DNA of 64,000 nucleotides, from assembly GCF_010093535.1 (NCBI RefSeq), contig NW_022985189.1, positions 655,245 through 719,244 of the forward strand, written 5' to 3'. Under the pieces are notes generated by a model, which saw only the letters and a program-made list of their open reading frames with translations, ran no database searches and was not told the origin of the DNA. This document shows positions 10,809-23,249 of this stretch, one piece after another. Within the stretch, counting starts at the first letter, position 1; every line of letters begins with the position of its first letter. This DNA is from Lindgomyces ingoldianus (taxonomy: Eukaryota; Ascomycota; Dothideomycetes; Pleosporales; Lindgomycetaceae). A program made the position numbers and the translations under genes.

Positions 10809-13800
10809 TCACCCCCTTCTAAAGCAGTCTTGTCTTTAAGACTAGGTAGTTTAGCGCCTCTATGTTAGTCTTTAAACTAGTTAAAACCCTAGCGTAGGTT
10901 AATTATTAACTTTTATAAGTTCTATATTCTTGCCTTTTTTATACGCTTGCAACTAGGCGTCTAGTCGCGCTAGCAGACTAGGCTTAGTAGGATATGCTTA
11001 GTAGAAGTCCCTTACTTTATGCAGAGCTCTAAGGAATCTGTTAGCATTATACTAGGTAGGGTTAGGATTATAGCCTACCTATAAGGCTTAGTATTAGAGA
11101 CGCCTGCAGTAAACACAACTATCTAGGATGTCCTAAACCTGCTACTTAGAGTAACTGTTAACCTTAATTAGCTCCTCTAGGGGCTTAACCTAACCTAGCA
11201 GCGTTGTAGGTGCTGCCTGCTGTAGGCGGTCTACGTAGAAGACGTTGTGCATCCTTATGTACAGAGGGAGCTTAAGCTAGTACAAATAACCTCTTATGCC
11301 TATAATTAGATAGGGCCTGTACATCTACTAGTTAAGCTTCTAGCTAGGGCGTCCTATAGTAAAGCCCTTAGAGGTTACATATACTTTATTGCCTACTATA
11401 AAGTTAAGCTTACACTGCTTTTTATTTACCTAAGCTACTTACTACTTTTAGGCTTAAGTAATGCTCTTTCTTGTAATCTTAATTACTTATTATACAGTGT
11501 TGTAGCAGAGCTTAGCATAGCTCTAAGCCTTCTTATGTAAAATCTGCTTTAGTGTAGTTAGTAAGCGTCTTGTACATGCCTCTTAGTCCTAGTAGTGTGT
11601 TAGACAATAGCTAAACTTAATCTTAAACAGTAATAACCTTGTTGTCTTGTGCAGTAGAGATGCTTAAGCCTAGTCTATATAGGGCAGCAGGTCTGACTAG
11701 TTATCTTAGAAGTAATTAATAAATAGACGCAGTTGCTAGTTAATATACTAATTTAGCACCTCTATGTTACTATTAGTCTAAAGATAGTAGGGCGTAAAGA
11801 GCTTTTATTTAATGCTAGTAAAGCAGTAGAGCTTATTTATAAATGTAAAGGTAAACTATAGTCTGCAGTTAAAAATAATTAATTAAAGGGGTCTGTAGAC
11901 GCGCTAGATATAGTAATAGTATAGGTCTACAGCCTCTACAGTAGTAATAGTCTTATAGCACAGCAGTAAGAAGCAGCACTTGCTTAGACAGTCTACTATA
12001 ATAAACATGTTATTATAGCTAGCTTAATTAAGTAAAAATAACTTAAAATTTATAAAAATGTTTTACTATACTTACTTAAGTATTAGTAGCAGCTTAAAAA
12101 GCCCTAAGGTCTTATTTTAAAAGATATAGCTCTACTAACAGGCCTTATAGGCGCTAATGTAGGTCTTAACATTCTAGCTTATGCTTAGCTAGTAGTACTA
12201 CTTGCGCAGCAGCTTAGTTATTTTCCTAGTTCTAGAATGTGCAGTAAGTTATATTACATAAACAGCATAGATAAGGTAAGTCCTTAAAAACTAGACAGCT
12301 AAAACTACAAGCTTCTCTTTCTTTAGTAGTAGGCCCTTAGTGTTAAGCTTTTATTATAAGCTAGAATCTTACACTTTATTATAGTAGTATTATAGGCTCT
12401 TATAATTCTAATTAGCATTTAAGATCTAATTAATAAGCTTATATAGTTAATTTATTAGCAGCAGCTCTATAAGCTTCTTATTTAGTAAAGAGGTGCTCTA
12501 TAGGGCAGCGTGTAATTAAGTAATAAGACTAACACTAATCTACTTTTAGCTTAAAAAAAAGCATGTATAAGTAGCTTTATTCTTTTTTTTTTATGTTTTA
12601 AGCTCTTTCTACTTCCTTAACAGCACATCTACAACAATGTTAGCAGTGCCTAGGTAGTAGGTTAGCGTAAGGTTAAAGTTTGCTATTAGCATAGCTTATT
12701 ACATCTAGTAAGAGGTAAGCTTACGCTTAACAGCAAAGTACTTAAAAGCTTAGTAGTTAGTAATTACTATAAATAGCTTATTTTATTATAGGCCTATTAG
12801 CTGCGCTTACTACTTTTATAGGCCTTAAACAACTATAAGCATTTTTTTATTATGTATGTTGTAGTTTATCTGTAGTAGGCTTATAGTCTTAGAGTAGAAC
12901 ACTATAGAGCGCCAGATGCTGTTATCCTGCAGCTGTAATAGTACTCCTATAACAACTCTGTTGCTTACATTAGTTTTTATACACGTCTTATAATCTAGTA
13001 AGTAGTGCGCAAGAATGTTATTTAATAGCATAAGGTTCTTAGCGTGCTTAAACACAGCTAACTTATGCTCTTCTAAAGGATGCTAGGCGCTACACTTAAG
13101 CAGCTTTATAAGCAGCTGTATAATGCAACTATAGTTCTTAAGAAAGGCGCAGTAGAAGTTACAGAACCCTAGGAACAACTGCAGGCTCTTAATTAAGGTT
13201 AGTATAGGCTAGTCTTAGACAGCAGCTACCTTAGTAGAGTCCTTATAGATTTTATTTATACTAATAATAAAACTTAAGAATTTTATTTTAGTAACTATAA
13301 ATTTGCTTTTTTTAAAGTTAATCTATAGGCTAGCGTTTTATAGATAATATAGGACCTTAGTAATGTGTACTTTATGCTGTAAAGAGTTGTCTAAGTAGAT
13401 TAAAATGTTATTAAGGTAAGCTATATAAAAGTTATTAAGCAGGCTATACAAAACTTAATTAATATATTACTAAAAAGTTATAAGGCTGTTATAAAGTCTA
13501 AAAAGCAGCATGTAATACTTATAGTTACTATAGTGTATTTAGAAGGTAGTTAGGTCCTTAACCTTTTTAGTAAGCTAAATGCAATAAAACGCCTATTATA
13601 TGTTAAGCTTAGTAAAGACCTTAGCTGCAGCTAGCTACATAAGTGTCTCTTAAATTAGGGGTATTAAGTAAGTGTTTTTTTTTATAATTATATTAAGCTT
13701 ATAATAGTCTACGCAGAACCTTTACTCTCTTTTTAGCTTTTTAGTAAACAAGACTAGAGAAGCGTAGCTAGTGTTACTGTGCGTAATAAATCTGCGTTGC

Positions 13801-16400
13801 AGGTGGTTGTCTAGATAGTCCTTAACTAGCCTAAGCTACTCTAGAGACATGCTGTATAGTAGGCTGCTTAATAAAGTGTTCTCTGCTGTTAGCTTAATAT
13901 TATAGTTAACGCTAGGTTAGTGCAGCAGCAGTTTGTCTAAGTCTCTCTTTAAGAAGTAAGCTAGCGTAGCTCTAGCGTACGCAGGGGATAGTAACTTCTT
14001 AAGCATTAGCTGTTAGAGCTTATCCTTAGAATTAACTATTATAAGTGCTTAGTAGTTCTTAATTAGTTAATTAACTTTATAAACACTAATATGTCTAATT
14101 ATAACATCTCTGCGCCTTACGTGTAGCATAAACGTAGCAGTGTTAATTACATTTACCTCTAGCCCTACCTTAGCAAGTGCTTTTCTAAAGACAGCTAGTT
14201 AACATTAGCGCGCTTAATTAGCGCTAAAGAGTATTAGTTAAAAATTAAGTTACTTTTTTATTTTTTTTAAGTTTTACTACTAATTATGCTCTTAAGTTAA
14301 TTAAAGTTAGTATTAATTAATCTTTAATATTTTTATAAACTTATCTTGTTAGTTAGTGTCTACTTAATAAAATTAGTTAATCTGTAAAAACATACTACAT
14401 ATAAAAATAATAATATTACACTTATAGTCTTATGTCTAATTATTATTTAGCTACTAAATTAATTATTTCTTATAGTTAATCTAAACACTAGCCTTCTTAA
14501 GAACCTTACAGCCTATAATTAAGTTATAACAGCCTATGTTGCAGAGAATAAAAAGTGTAGGTAGCTAGTAGCTGTTAATTACTAGATTTATGTAAAAGTA
14601 CTTGTCTACCTATCTATTTAGTTAATTATTATATTCTATAATAAAGATAGACTTAATGCTAAGCATCTTAGGCTGTAAGTGCTTCTAGATTATCTGCAGG
14701 TGTTATAAGTAGATTAGATTATAGCTGCTAGCCCCTGTGTTAATAAGACTGTTTAAGCGTACAGTAATCTCTCTAGCAAAGACATAGTAGGGCAGCATAA
14801 AAGGCTTACTGCTAAATAGCAGCTTGTGTAGCTCCTACACTAGCGCTTTGTTTATTAACTCTAAAGAGAAGACTTTCTTTAGAGTAAGTCTTTTTCTAAT
14901 TTACTGTCCTTACTAGAGCTTATAGCGTCTAGCTCCTACGCTGCTTCTATAGCCTTACTCTTAGCGCAGGCGTAGAGGCAGTTGCAACTTATATGTCCTA
15001 GCTAATAGTATAAGTAGCAAGTTATAGCATCCTTTATTAAAGCTGCCTATGCTTAGAGTGTTACTAGAGTTGTTAGGGCAGCAGTAGCAGCAGCAGGTTA
15101 AAGAATGTTCTAATGTGTAAGCTTCTCTTAACCTCTCTGCGCACGTTGCGCGCTTAACTCTGCAGTAGACCTCTGCAGTAAGAAGAATATCTAGTAAGCT
15201 TACTTTATATAATTAAAGAAGCTAACTATTAAGTTATTATAGTAAGTTTTTATGTATACTTAAAGCTAACTTAATAAAGTGTTATAGATTTTATCCTTCT
15301 ACTGCTTAAGCAGCAGCTTAGCTTTATTTATAAGGCATGTAAACTAGGCTTTAAAGTCTTTAAAATTTTAAAATAGCTTTATTTTAAGCTAGTAAAGCTT
15401 AGTCTTAGCTTTTATTTACTAGTTAGTATTTTTAAAGTTCTTTTTTAGAAAGCTTATAATATTTTTAGTTATTACTAGCTTACCTTACTACTTTTAAGCT
15501 TTAAAGTAAAGAACTAGTTAACTTAGCACTTAACTACTTACTTTACTTTTAGTATAGTGTACTTAAGTGTTTTTTTTCTTTATAGGGTTACTATCTGCAG
15601 GTATAAAGTAGTCTGTGTTGTAGAGTAGCTTACTTATTAGAAGGTCTTTCTAGTAGTTAAATTTAATATTATTCTTGCCTATAAACTTAGGTAAATTCTC
15701 TACTTTAGCTAACAGTTTTAGCCTAGCTCCCTAGCTTATAGTACTAATATAAAAGAGGTTAAGTGTTTTTAGTGTAGCTAGGTTAAATTACAGTTGCTTT
15801 CTTAGTGTAGTTAGCACAAGTGTGCCTCTTAGCGCTTAATAAGCTCTGTCTAAGAAGAATAATTAGTTACACACTAGCATAGCAGCAGCCTTAAGTCTTT
15901 TAACTTTATCTTTATAATTAGCTAGGCGTTTAAAAGTTTTATTTAGTAGGCTTTAAAGCTTTTATAGCTTTTTACTAACTTTTACTTACTTAGCTTTTAC
16001 TACATTAACTGCTTTAGTAAGAGTATTAGCATAGTTTTAATAAGCTTACACTTTTAATAACTACTATAGTAGCTTATTTACTATAACTATGTAATCTATA
16101 GCTATAAGGTTTAGTAGGTTTAGGTAAAGGCTAATTAAATTATAATTAGTAGTACTCTAGGTAATAGCCTCTGTCTAGAATAATAGTGCTTTTCTAGCTT
16201 ACTAAGCGCGCGCGCGCGCAGTCTTAATAGCGTAGTCCTTTTTAAACACATTATTAGCGTAGAACTAGGCCTAGCATAGCAGCGTCCTTAGTTTAGGCGT
16301 ATAGGCGTTGCTAGTAGGCTAGGCAGTAGAATTAACATGCATTTTAATTCTTAACAGCTTCTCTATTCTAGTGCTTTTAGCTCCTTCCCTCTACTCTAGG
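10809..16400 (-). pseudogene. B2 gypsy gag-pol, RIP-inactivated
   Basis: Minus-strand polyprotein relic. At about 14720-14760 the minus strand reads INTGASS, an aspartic-protease-like D/N-T-G-A motif. At 12825-13055 a 76-residue open piece carries the RT-linked RNase H pattern of Ty3/gypsy (T-N-V-S-x-x-V-I-G-V-L-L-Q, then S-K-x-x-S-x-L-Q-I-N-Y-N-I-H-N-K-K-M-L). The usual D of TDAS is N here. The order protease (right) to RNase H (left) agrees with minus-strand orientation. The rest is broken by stops at sites where CAG/CAA/TGG would fit. Confidence 0.75.
12825..13055 (-). pseudogene. RNase H block of B2 pol
   Basis: The longest surviving open piece of B2 pol, 76 residues. The motifs are those of the RT-associated RNase H domain (RNase_H_3-like) of Ty3/gypsy elements, including the N-Y-N-I-H-N-K-K tail that normally reads NY..HDKELLAI. 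The first acidic residue (TD) has become TN, so it would be dead even without the surrounding stops. Confidence 0.75.
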
Positions 16401-16837
16401 GTCTAGCGGTCCGCAGAGGTATAGTGTAGTGTAAGCCCTGGGTCCAGTGACGGTGGGGCTGATAGTCAATTAGTGGTGGGTTTGTACGTGGGTTTGTACA
16501 GAGCCTGCAGCTCTCTTTGCGTTGTTGCAGTAGTAGTTAGTACAGTAGGCCCCCTCCTACAGTTAATTTAAACTAGAGCAGTAGCGCTCCTAGCTTAAAG
16601 CTTCTTAATAAGGTGTAATAATTTAATTATTACTTAGTGTTACTTTTATAGTTACCTAGCCTAACTAGGGCTTTAAGGCAGATAGCTATTGTTAACAAAC
16701 TAAGGCTTAGCCTAGTTGTACTAGTAGATCTGTTTAAGTAAAGGTTAGTTAGCAGATAAAGCTCTTAGAGCTAACTGCACAGTAGACCTAGATATTATGT
16801 TACTGTCCTCTAGCTAAATAAGATAATTTTAGTGTAA
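16401..16837 (-). other. B2 untranslated leader between gag and the right LTR
   Basis: About 440 bp next to the 5' LTR of the minus-strand element. The part at 16400-16520 is less AT-biased than the rest. No open frame and no canonical tRNA-complementary primer site was recognised. Confidence 0.4.
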
Positions 16838-17109
16838 TGTAATAATAAGCACTATTTCTACTACTATATAGAGCTAAGGAAGCATAGCAGAGTAGGTTAG
16901 CTCTATTTTAGCTACACTAAGATAGAGAGGAGAAAGGGAGCTTTAAGGGCAGCTCTGTAGAAGAAGTGCTTGCGGCGCTAAGGCGCTAGCAAGGACGCTA
17001 GCGCTAAGCAAACTAATAGCGTTGCGCCAGTCGCACCCCCTATATCCTGATTGGCTGCACGGGCAGCTCGTCATGTGACGCGCGACAGAGCTCTCTGCGT
17101 AGGACCGTC
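16838..17109 (-). repeat. B2 right LTR (main part)
   Basis: 272 of its 275 bp; the last ACA is at 20402-20404. The final eight bases, GGACCGTC, are the duplicated target of the hAT insertion. Confidence 0.9.
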
Positions 17110-20100
17110 CAGTGCTGGCGATAGATCGATCCGATTCGTGGATCGATCCGAATCCACGCTATCCTGAATCTGGATTGGATCCTCAAATCAATTCATAGTC
17201 TTGGCTAAAAATTTGCTTCCCTATCAACAAAACAACTTTAAAAGTCTTGTACAATAGAATCCTATAAATTAAGCTTAACTCTAGTGCCTAAAAATAAGGG
17301 CAGTGACATTAGAAACTTTGTACAACCACTAATGTCTAATAAACCCACTAAACAAAACAGCTAGCTTCTCTAATACTGCAATTTCTACAATTGCAACTAC
17401 GCTTTAGAGGTTGTTACAAACTTTTAAAGGCACTTAAAATCTAACTACTAAGTTTTAGCAAAGGGTACTCTTTCTCTTATATAACAAGCAGGTGCTATTA
17501 AACTCTAAGAGCTATAGGACTGCGCAGAACCTCACACAAGAGGAGATATACAGAATGCCGCGTTTAGAGCCTATCTAGACAAAGATATTATTTAAAAGGC
17601 TTTTATACAACTAATTATTTAATAGTGTCTTACTCTTTTAGTTGTTAAATTATTGTCCTTTTAGGCTTTTATACAAGCATTAAATCCTGTTGCTAGAGAG
17701 GCTATTCTAGTTTTACACTCTACTATTTATACAGTAATCTAAAGCTATTAGTATAAAAAGAAGCTTATTTTTTAGCGCGAGATTTAAACAGCAACCTTAA
17801 AGATTAATGTTGCACTTAATCTCTAGACCTCTCTAAACTAAATCCTATTTATTGCAATTACTAGACACTTTATACAAAGCTTAGATAATACTGTTACTAA
17901 ACACCTTCTTACTTTATAACTAGTCTTAGGCTATTCTAGTAAAGAACAGTTCTCTGTACTTTGTACAGTACTTAAAGAGTACAAGATTACTAGAAATCTA
18001 GAAGCAGTTATTAGAGATAATGCTAGCACTAATAACACTCTCTATTATATAATTAGCAAGTAGTATTCTAACAAACTTAATCTGCATTAGGATCTTAAGA
18101 ATAAGAGAGTTTGCTATTTTAGTTATATTATTAATCTTATTATGCAAGCATTTCTGTTTTTAAGTTTATATAAAAGTTATCTTAAAAATCTTAAAGCTGT
18201 AGACCTTAAAAAGGCAAATAGATTGCCCCCTAATTCTGTACAACAAGATATAATTAGAGCTATTAGTCCCCTTAGCAAACTTTATAACATTGTGGTCTAT
18301 ATTTATAGTTTAGGGCTTTGTACAAATAAGTTTATCTTACAAGCTAGACAGATAATACCCTTAGACAATTATACAAGATAGAACAGCTAGTATTACATAA
18401 TTAATATAGTAATTAAGCTTAAAATGCATGTAAATTTCTATGTTAAAAACTAACCTAATCTTAAACGCAATACTTTAGAGACAAAAGATTAGGAAATGCT
18501 TTATATAATAAAAACATTCTTGCAGATTTTTAAGGATGTAATCCTCTAAAACAAAGGAAATGCAAAATGCCTTAGACAGGCTCTTCCTTCTCTATAGATC
18601 TTACAGACTTACACAATAGCTTTCCTAGCAAAACATAAGAAAGGAGATACATAATTTAATAAAAATTATATTGTACAAGCTACCTAGGCACTTACAGCAT
18701 AGCAAAAATAGTAGGACTTACTTTAGAAGCATCCTCTTTACTAAATTGCAACAGTTTTGCATCTTTATTATTATACAAACTAGGCTAATAAAGTAATGCT
18801 TACCTTAAGGTTCTTTACTAAAGACTAAAAAGCATAAAAAGCTTAGCTAAAATAATTCTAGCTTAATTTTTAATCTAAACATTAAGATTTATTATTAACA
18901 CCTCCCTAAGGCAAAGCGCAAGAGTAAAGAAAACAACAGGCTACTTATTATATAATAGCACAGATTATTTATAAAGTCTAGGATTGTTTAATTAAAGCTA
19001 TAACTAAGTAAATTTTTAGCAATTAGGCTTTAGTAGAGAATCTAGATAAGTAGGCAGAGTATACAGGAGAGCTAGCAACAAAGAGGGTTAAAGATGTGTT
19101 AAAATAGTAGCAGGATAACATATAACAATCTTAGTAGCCCCTTCTTACTTATCTTGCACTTAAGATCTACTCTATACTACCTATAAGTAATAAACTAGAA
19201 CATATCTTCTTTAGAGCACATTGTATAATCTCTTAGACTTAAGCATTATTAAATTTTAATATTATTAAAGTAATTAAATCTTTAAATTACTAGTTAAGTT
19301 AAAAATAAGTAGACTATTTAAAGGGGTAAAGATCTTTATTTCCTATTTTATTCTTTGCTTATAAAAAGACTATTAATTCTAAGTAATTTATTATACAACA
19401 TTCTAGCGCCTATTCTTATTATTGCTCTCTAGCTTCTTAATCTTGTACAGGTAATCTGTAATAATGTTGTTTGCACTAGAAGACAAAGTTGCTAGGGGAC
19501 CTATACTATTATTAGGTGTCGGACAATACTAATTAGGTTAAGAGCTATTGTGGTGACTGCAACAGGCAGCCTAATCTTTAAATTTGTAATTAGCGCAAGC
19601 AGCTGCCTACTCAGACAAGAGTAAAACACACTCTAAAAATAGACTACAGTAAGAATAGCTAGCACACTCTACTATGCAAGTTAGTTGTTGTACAACATGT
19701 AAAATAGAAGGCATATAGCAAGGTTCTATGTTAATAGTACTGTAAGTCTAAATTAACACTGCATTAATGTATAACAGGCAGTAGGTATTTAATTAGAAGG
19801 CATAAAAGGTGCCGCTGTAGTATTTAACATTGTTGCAGGGTGCAGAGAGAACCTGTTTCTGCTAGATCTAAAATTATTAGCTTATTGTACAATAGGGGGA
19901 GTAACTTACAGTATGCGCTACAACTCCTAGAGCTGCTTGTACGTTTAGGTTAGAGGCAGCAGGAAAAACCTAGATACATCTTTTGCAGCTATTAGCGCTA
20001 TGCTGCTTCTAGCTATTTTTATTATTCTTCTTAGCGTTCTAAATTGCAATGTCTATGTTTTTATATAATAAGATAAAAAGAAGATACTTTCTATAATGCT

Positions 20101-20393
20101 TATTATATAAGGCAGGGCTTAATATACATTTCTCCCTCTATTGTTTAGATTTTAAGCTATTAACTGCTTCTATTATAAATAGAATCCTATTGTCCTAAGC
20201 TAAATTTTTATTAAATGTTTGTTGTACAACCTATTAAGAGTACAATAGCACAAAAAATTAAGTAAAAGACTAATTGTTTAGAATAGTTGCCTATTTAGCC
20301 TTAGCGCTGGATCGATTCATGGATCCGATCCAGATCCAGGATAGCGCCACGTGATTCCGGATAATCGATTCGGACCGATTCCCGCCAGCACTG
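17110..20393 (+). mobile_element. hAT-type DNA transposon
   Basis: A 3284-bp element with an 8-bp perfect target duplication GGACCGTC (17102-17109 and 20394-20401). The terminal inverted repeats are CAGTGCTGGCG at both ends, followed by imperfect subterminal inverted repeats rich in GATC. The CAGTG termini, 8-bp duplication and encoded transposase fragment are classic for the hAT superfamily. It sits three bases from the end of the B2 right LTR. Confidence 0.93.
17400..19260 (+). pseudogene. hAT transposase, RIP-inactivated
   Basis: The best surviving segment is the 79-residue open frame at 18142-18381. It ends in P-L-D-N-Y-T-R and is followed, after a stop where TGG is expected, by N-S-W-Y-Y-type residues. 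This matches the conserved D-x-x-T-R-W-N-S-W block of hAT transposases. Just before it is an acidic/hydrophobic segment with K-L-Y-N-I-V-V-Y-I, as in fungal hATs. Other short matches are spread over the plus strand between stops. The BED finger and C-terminal dimerisation domain could not be recognised through the mutations. It is non-functional. Confidence 0.7.
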
Positions 20394-20928
20394 GGACCGT
20401 CACATGTCCGAATGCGGTGGGAGTCCACTCAGAGGCATATGGGAGTGCGTGAGGACTCTGAACCTGGGAATGCCATTGACACCTATAGGCCTTGTACAAA
20501 AGGATATCAGAAAACTACCAAGCTAGCTACAGGGGCGAGGTGCGACTAAATACATGAGGGAATAGGGGTAACAGCAGGGGTCGGGGCCAGGTCGAGGTCG
20601 GGGCCGATACGAGGGCCTTCCGGAGGTTCCGGGCGACTCGAGATGGAACGATTCATGAGGATCGTTACAACAGTAAGGTTGTAAAGCTTATGTATATTAT
20701 TACTTTATAAAACTTTTTTAGTTTTAACTACTATTAGCTTTTTATTTTACTAAGCTTATTTATAAAGTTTTTTAATTATGTAGTTCTTTTTAAACACTTT
20801 TTTACTGTAAACTTTAGCGCCACCTTTAAGTGTCTTAGGTGCTAGCGTGTGCTCTTTACTAGTTAGTAGGGCAGTAGAGTCCACCTGCATCTTAAGCTTT
20901 AAGAGTTTCTCTATGCTAGTATTAGTTT

Positions 20929-21067
20929 AATGCTGCTAGCAGTGCAGCTAATTAGTTAGTAATGCTGCTAGCAGTGCAGCTAATTAATTAGTAATACTAC
21001 TTTAGGTTCTAAAAGGGTAAAGCAGATAGAGCAGTAGTGCTGCTAGCAGTGCAGCTAATTAGTTAGT
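20929..21067. repeat. 32-bp repeat, three copies
   Basis: Units beginning AATGCTGCTAGCAGTGCAGC at 20929 and 20961 (adjacent), and AGTGCTGCTAGCAGTGCAGC at 21036. Differences are one or two transitions. Confidence 0.9.
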
Positions 21068-21300
21068 AGGCCTGCTGTCTTTAGGCCTATAGGATGCCTA
21101 CTACCTTAGGGCTTTTAATTATGTAGCAGAGGATCTAGCAGAGTAATCTCTTCTAGAGTAATTAGTATAATAAACCTCTAAACTCTCTTCTATTATATAG
21201 GTAATGTAAGCTTTTTTTTATAGTTAATTTAGCTAAGCGTCTTACTTAGCACAGGGCTTTTTAAAAGGTGTTAAGTTACCTAGCCTAACTAGGATTTTAC

Positions 21301-21429
21301 AGTAGTTATTAGTAAATTAAGCTTATAAGCTAATTACTTAGTAAGTAGTTATTAGCAAATTAAGCACATAGGCTAATTACTTAGTAAGTAGTTATTAGCA
21401 AATTAAGCACATAGGCTAATTACTTAGTA
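21301..21429. repeat. 43-bp tandem repeat, three units
   Basis: Units 21301-21343, 21344-21386 and 21387-21429. The second and third are identical; the first differs mainly by transitions. Confidence 0.95.
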
Positions 21430-21485
21430 GGCCCCTAATATTATGTTGCTGTCTTCTAGCTAAAATAGAATTAATTTTAGTTTAA

Positions 21486-21700
21486 TGTGATAACAAGCAC
21501 TATCTCTACTACTGTATAGAGCTGGGGAAGCAAGGTAGAGTAGGTTGGCTCTATTTCAGCTAAACTAGGATGGGGAGTGAAGGAGGCGAAGGGTTTTCGC
21601 GAGAGAAAAGCTTGCGCAGCGCCAAGGCGCTAGCGCGTTCGCTTAACCCTTAGCGAGATCATGTGACTAGCAGCGGAGCTTGACAAGCAACACTGTCACA
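21486..21700 (-). repeat. B1 right LTR
   Basis: 215 bp, TGTGATAACA...TGTCACA. It is less mutated than the left copy; for example CGCGAG here is TGCAAG there. Confidence 0.9.
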
Positions 21701-22617
21701 TACACTTAAAATTTACTTTAAGCTTTAAGTAATACTTAAGAAATATATTAAGCGAGTTTATGCTAATATAGCTTATATTATACTTAGTGTATAAAGAATT
21801 AGCTATATTAGCTATAGCTACTAGCTAGAGAGGAAATCTTTGCGTATTTAACTTAAGTATGTGCTAAATAATTACCTACTTTTTATTATTATTTAGCTTT
21901 TATTATTTAGCTATATTATTAGCTTAAAAAAGTTATTTAGCATCTTAGTTACTTATATTTTTTAAAAGACTTTATAAATAGCTATAGTGTGTTACTTAAA
22001 AAGTATTATGTTTTATTTAAAAGCTTAAAGCGTAAGCTATATTTAATGTTCTTTTAACACATCTAAGTAGTACTATTAGAAATGCATTAGTATAGAAAAA
22101 GTAGTGTAGTTTAGCCTTAGTAAAAGTAAGTAACTTAGGTGTATAAGCAACTTGCCTATAAAGTATGTTTTATAATATAACTTTATAGCTAATGTATAAA
22201 AATTAACGAATTTAAAAAAGTAAGTTATTACAAATTAAATACTAAACTTAAATTTATAAAAACGAATTTACTTTTAGTTATAAAAAATAAAGCTAATAAA
22301 CTATAAAACTAATATAGTTTAAGCTATATTAGTGTAAACTAAATAATAAACTTTACTAAACATACTTTAAAGATTAAAACACTTTTTTTATAAGCATAAC
22401 TATAAAAAAGTTAAATATAAGAATCTTATAATTATATAAAAGCAGTTTATGCTTATATGCAACTCTATTACTAAGTATAAAATTTATAAGAATAATAGTT
22501 ATAACATTAATAAAGTAAAGTTTTTTTTTAGATAAGTAGTATATTTACTTATAAAGTTATTATAGCAATTAAAAAGCATTATAGTCTAAAATTTATCTAA
22601 CTAGGTAATTATATATA
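21701..22617. other. AT-rich RIPped sequence, no recognisable element
   Basis: Very low GC with no frame longer than a few dozen codons. It is the DNA into which B1 and the R copy 2 solo LTR inserted. It could be an older transposon beyond recognition. Confidence 0.5.
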
Positions 22618-22918
22618 TGTAATAGCACAGGCAAGACAATAGGTCTAAATGCGGTAGGAATCCACTTAGAGGCATATAGAAGTGTGGGGGGGACTTAATA
22701 ACCTAGAAATTCCATTAACACCTATAGGCCTTGTACAAAGGATATTAGAAAACTACTAAGTTAACTACAGGGGAGAGGTGCGACTAAATACATAGGGGAA
22801 TAGAGGTAACAGTAGAGGGCAGGGCAGAGTTGGGGCCAGGTCGAATTAGGGTCGGGGCCGATACAGGGACCCTTCGAATAGGTTCCGAGCGACCTAAGAT
22901 GGAACAAGAATTGTGACA
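22618..22918. repeat. Solo LTR, family R copy 2 (RIPped)
   Basis: About 301 bp from TGTAATAGC to TTGTGACA, aligned along its whole length with the copy at 24202-24494 but carrying many C-to-T/G-to-A changes. Flanks are ATATA and ATGTA, a 5-bp duplication with one transition. Confidence 0.85.
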
Positions 22919-23207
22919 ATGTAAGCTATAGTTATTTAAAGTGTTAACCTATAAAGTTAGGCGATTCTACTATTAATTATTTTTTAAAGAATAGTAGTAT
23001 CTTTTTTTAATATAACAAGTGCTTACTATACAGCTAGGTTATTAAATTACGTAAGAATAGTTAAATAATAAATAAAATTAGTCTTTAGTAAATTTAATAC
23101 TTTAAAAAGCATATAAATTAGTATATAACTAGTGTATAGTAGCTTTTAATCTTTAATAGCTATAAAAGTTATAATTTAGTATAATTTATTAACTTTTACA
23201 GCTAGCT
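22919..23207. other. AT-rich spacer between two elements
   Basis: RIPped sequence without recognisable features between the R copy 2 solo LTR and the Tc1/mariner-type element. Confidence 0.4.
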
Positions 23208-23249
23208 GCTAAAAGTCTAGTTCGCTAAGCTACTAACACTAAAACGCGT

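Larger units (their letters stand above)
10534..20404 (-). mobile_element. Ty3/gypsy element B2 (with a hAT insertion)
   Basis: Two 275-bp LTRs: 10534-10808, and 16838-17109 continued at 20402-20404 after the hAT insertion. The tips read TGTGATGACA and TGTCACA. It inserted inside the R solo LTR; the flanks are GGTC and TGTC, a 4-bp duplication with one mismatch. A plus-strand polypyrimidine run (CACCCCCTTCTAAAG) directly inside the left LTR is the minus-strand polypurine tract. The interior (10809-16837) carries protease, RT and RNase H traces on the minus strand. Confidence 0.88.
10506..20669. repeat. Solo LTR, family R copy 1, split by element B2
   Basis: LTR with ends TGTAACG...CGTTACA, flanked by a perfect 5-bp duplication ACAGT (10501-10505 and 20670-20674). 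Its own sequence is only 10506-10533 and 20405-20669, about 293 bp, the same length as the uninterrupted copy at 24202-24494. Everything between is element B2. It carries no internal retrotransposon sequence of its own, hence a solo LTR left by LTR-LTR recombination. Confidence 0.9.
20670..21485 (-). other. B1 gag/leader end, with two tandem-repeat blocks
   Basis: Continuation of the B1 interior after the R solo LTR, adjoining the B1 right LTR. It contains three copies of a 32-bp unit (20929-20960, 20961-20992 and 21036-21067) and three tandem 43-bp units (21301-21429). No coding frame survives. Confidence 0.65.
1929..21700 (-). mobile_element. Ty3/gypsy element B1, heavily interrupted
   Basis: Left LTR remnant: 1929-2086 plus 3926-3962, together 195 bp, which is the 215-bp right LTR (21486-21700) minus its first 20 bp. 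A polypurine tract follows the left LTR when read on the minus strand (plus-strand complement CCCCCCTCTAAGG at 3966-3978), fixing the orientation as minus. The interior is 3963-4025, 5158-10505 and 20670-21485. The interruptions are a copia element (1928 and left), pogo-type elements at 2087-3923 and 4026-5157, and the R solo LTR with its contents (10506-20669). The two LTRs differ mainly by transitions, as RIP produces. Confidence 0.8.

Noticed and set aside
16206..16220. GCGCGCGCGCGC run as a regulatory or Z-DNA element
   Set aside because: A short dinucleotide run inside a dead gypsy interior; no context to give it a role.
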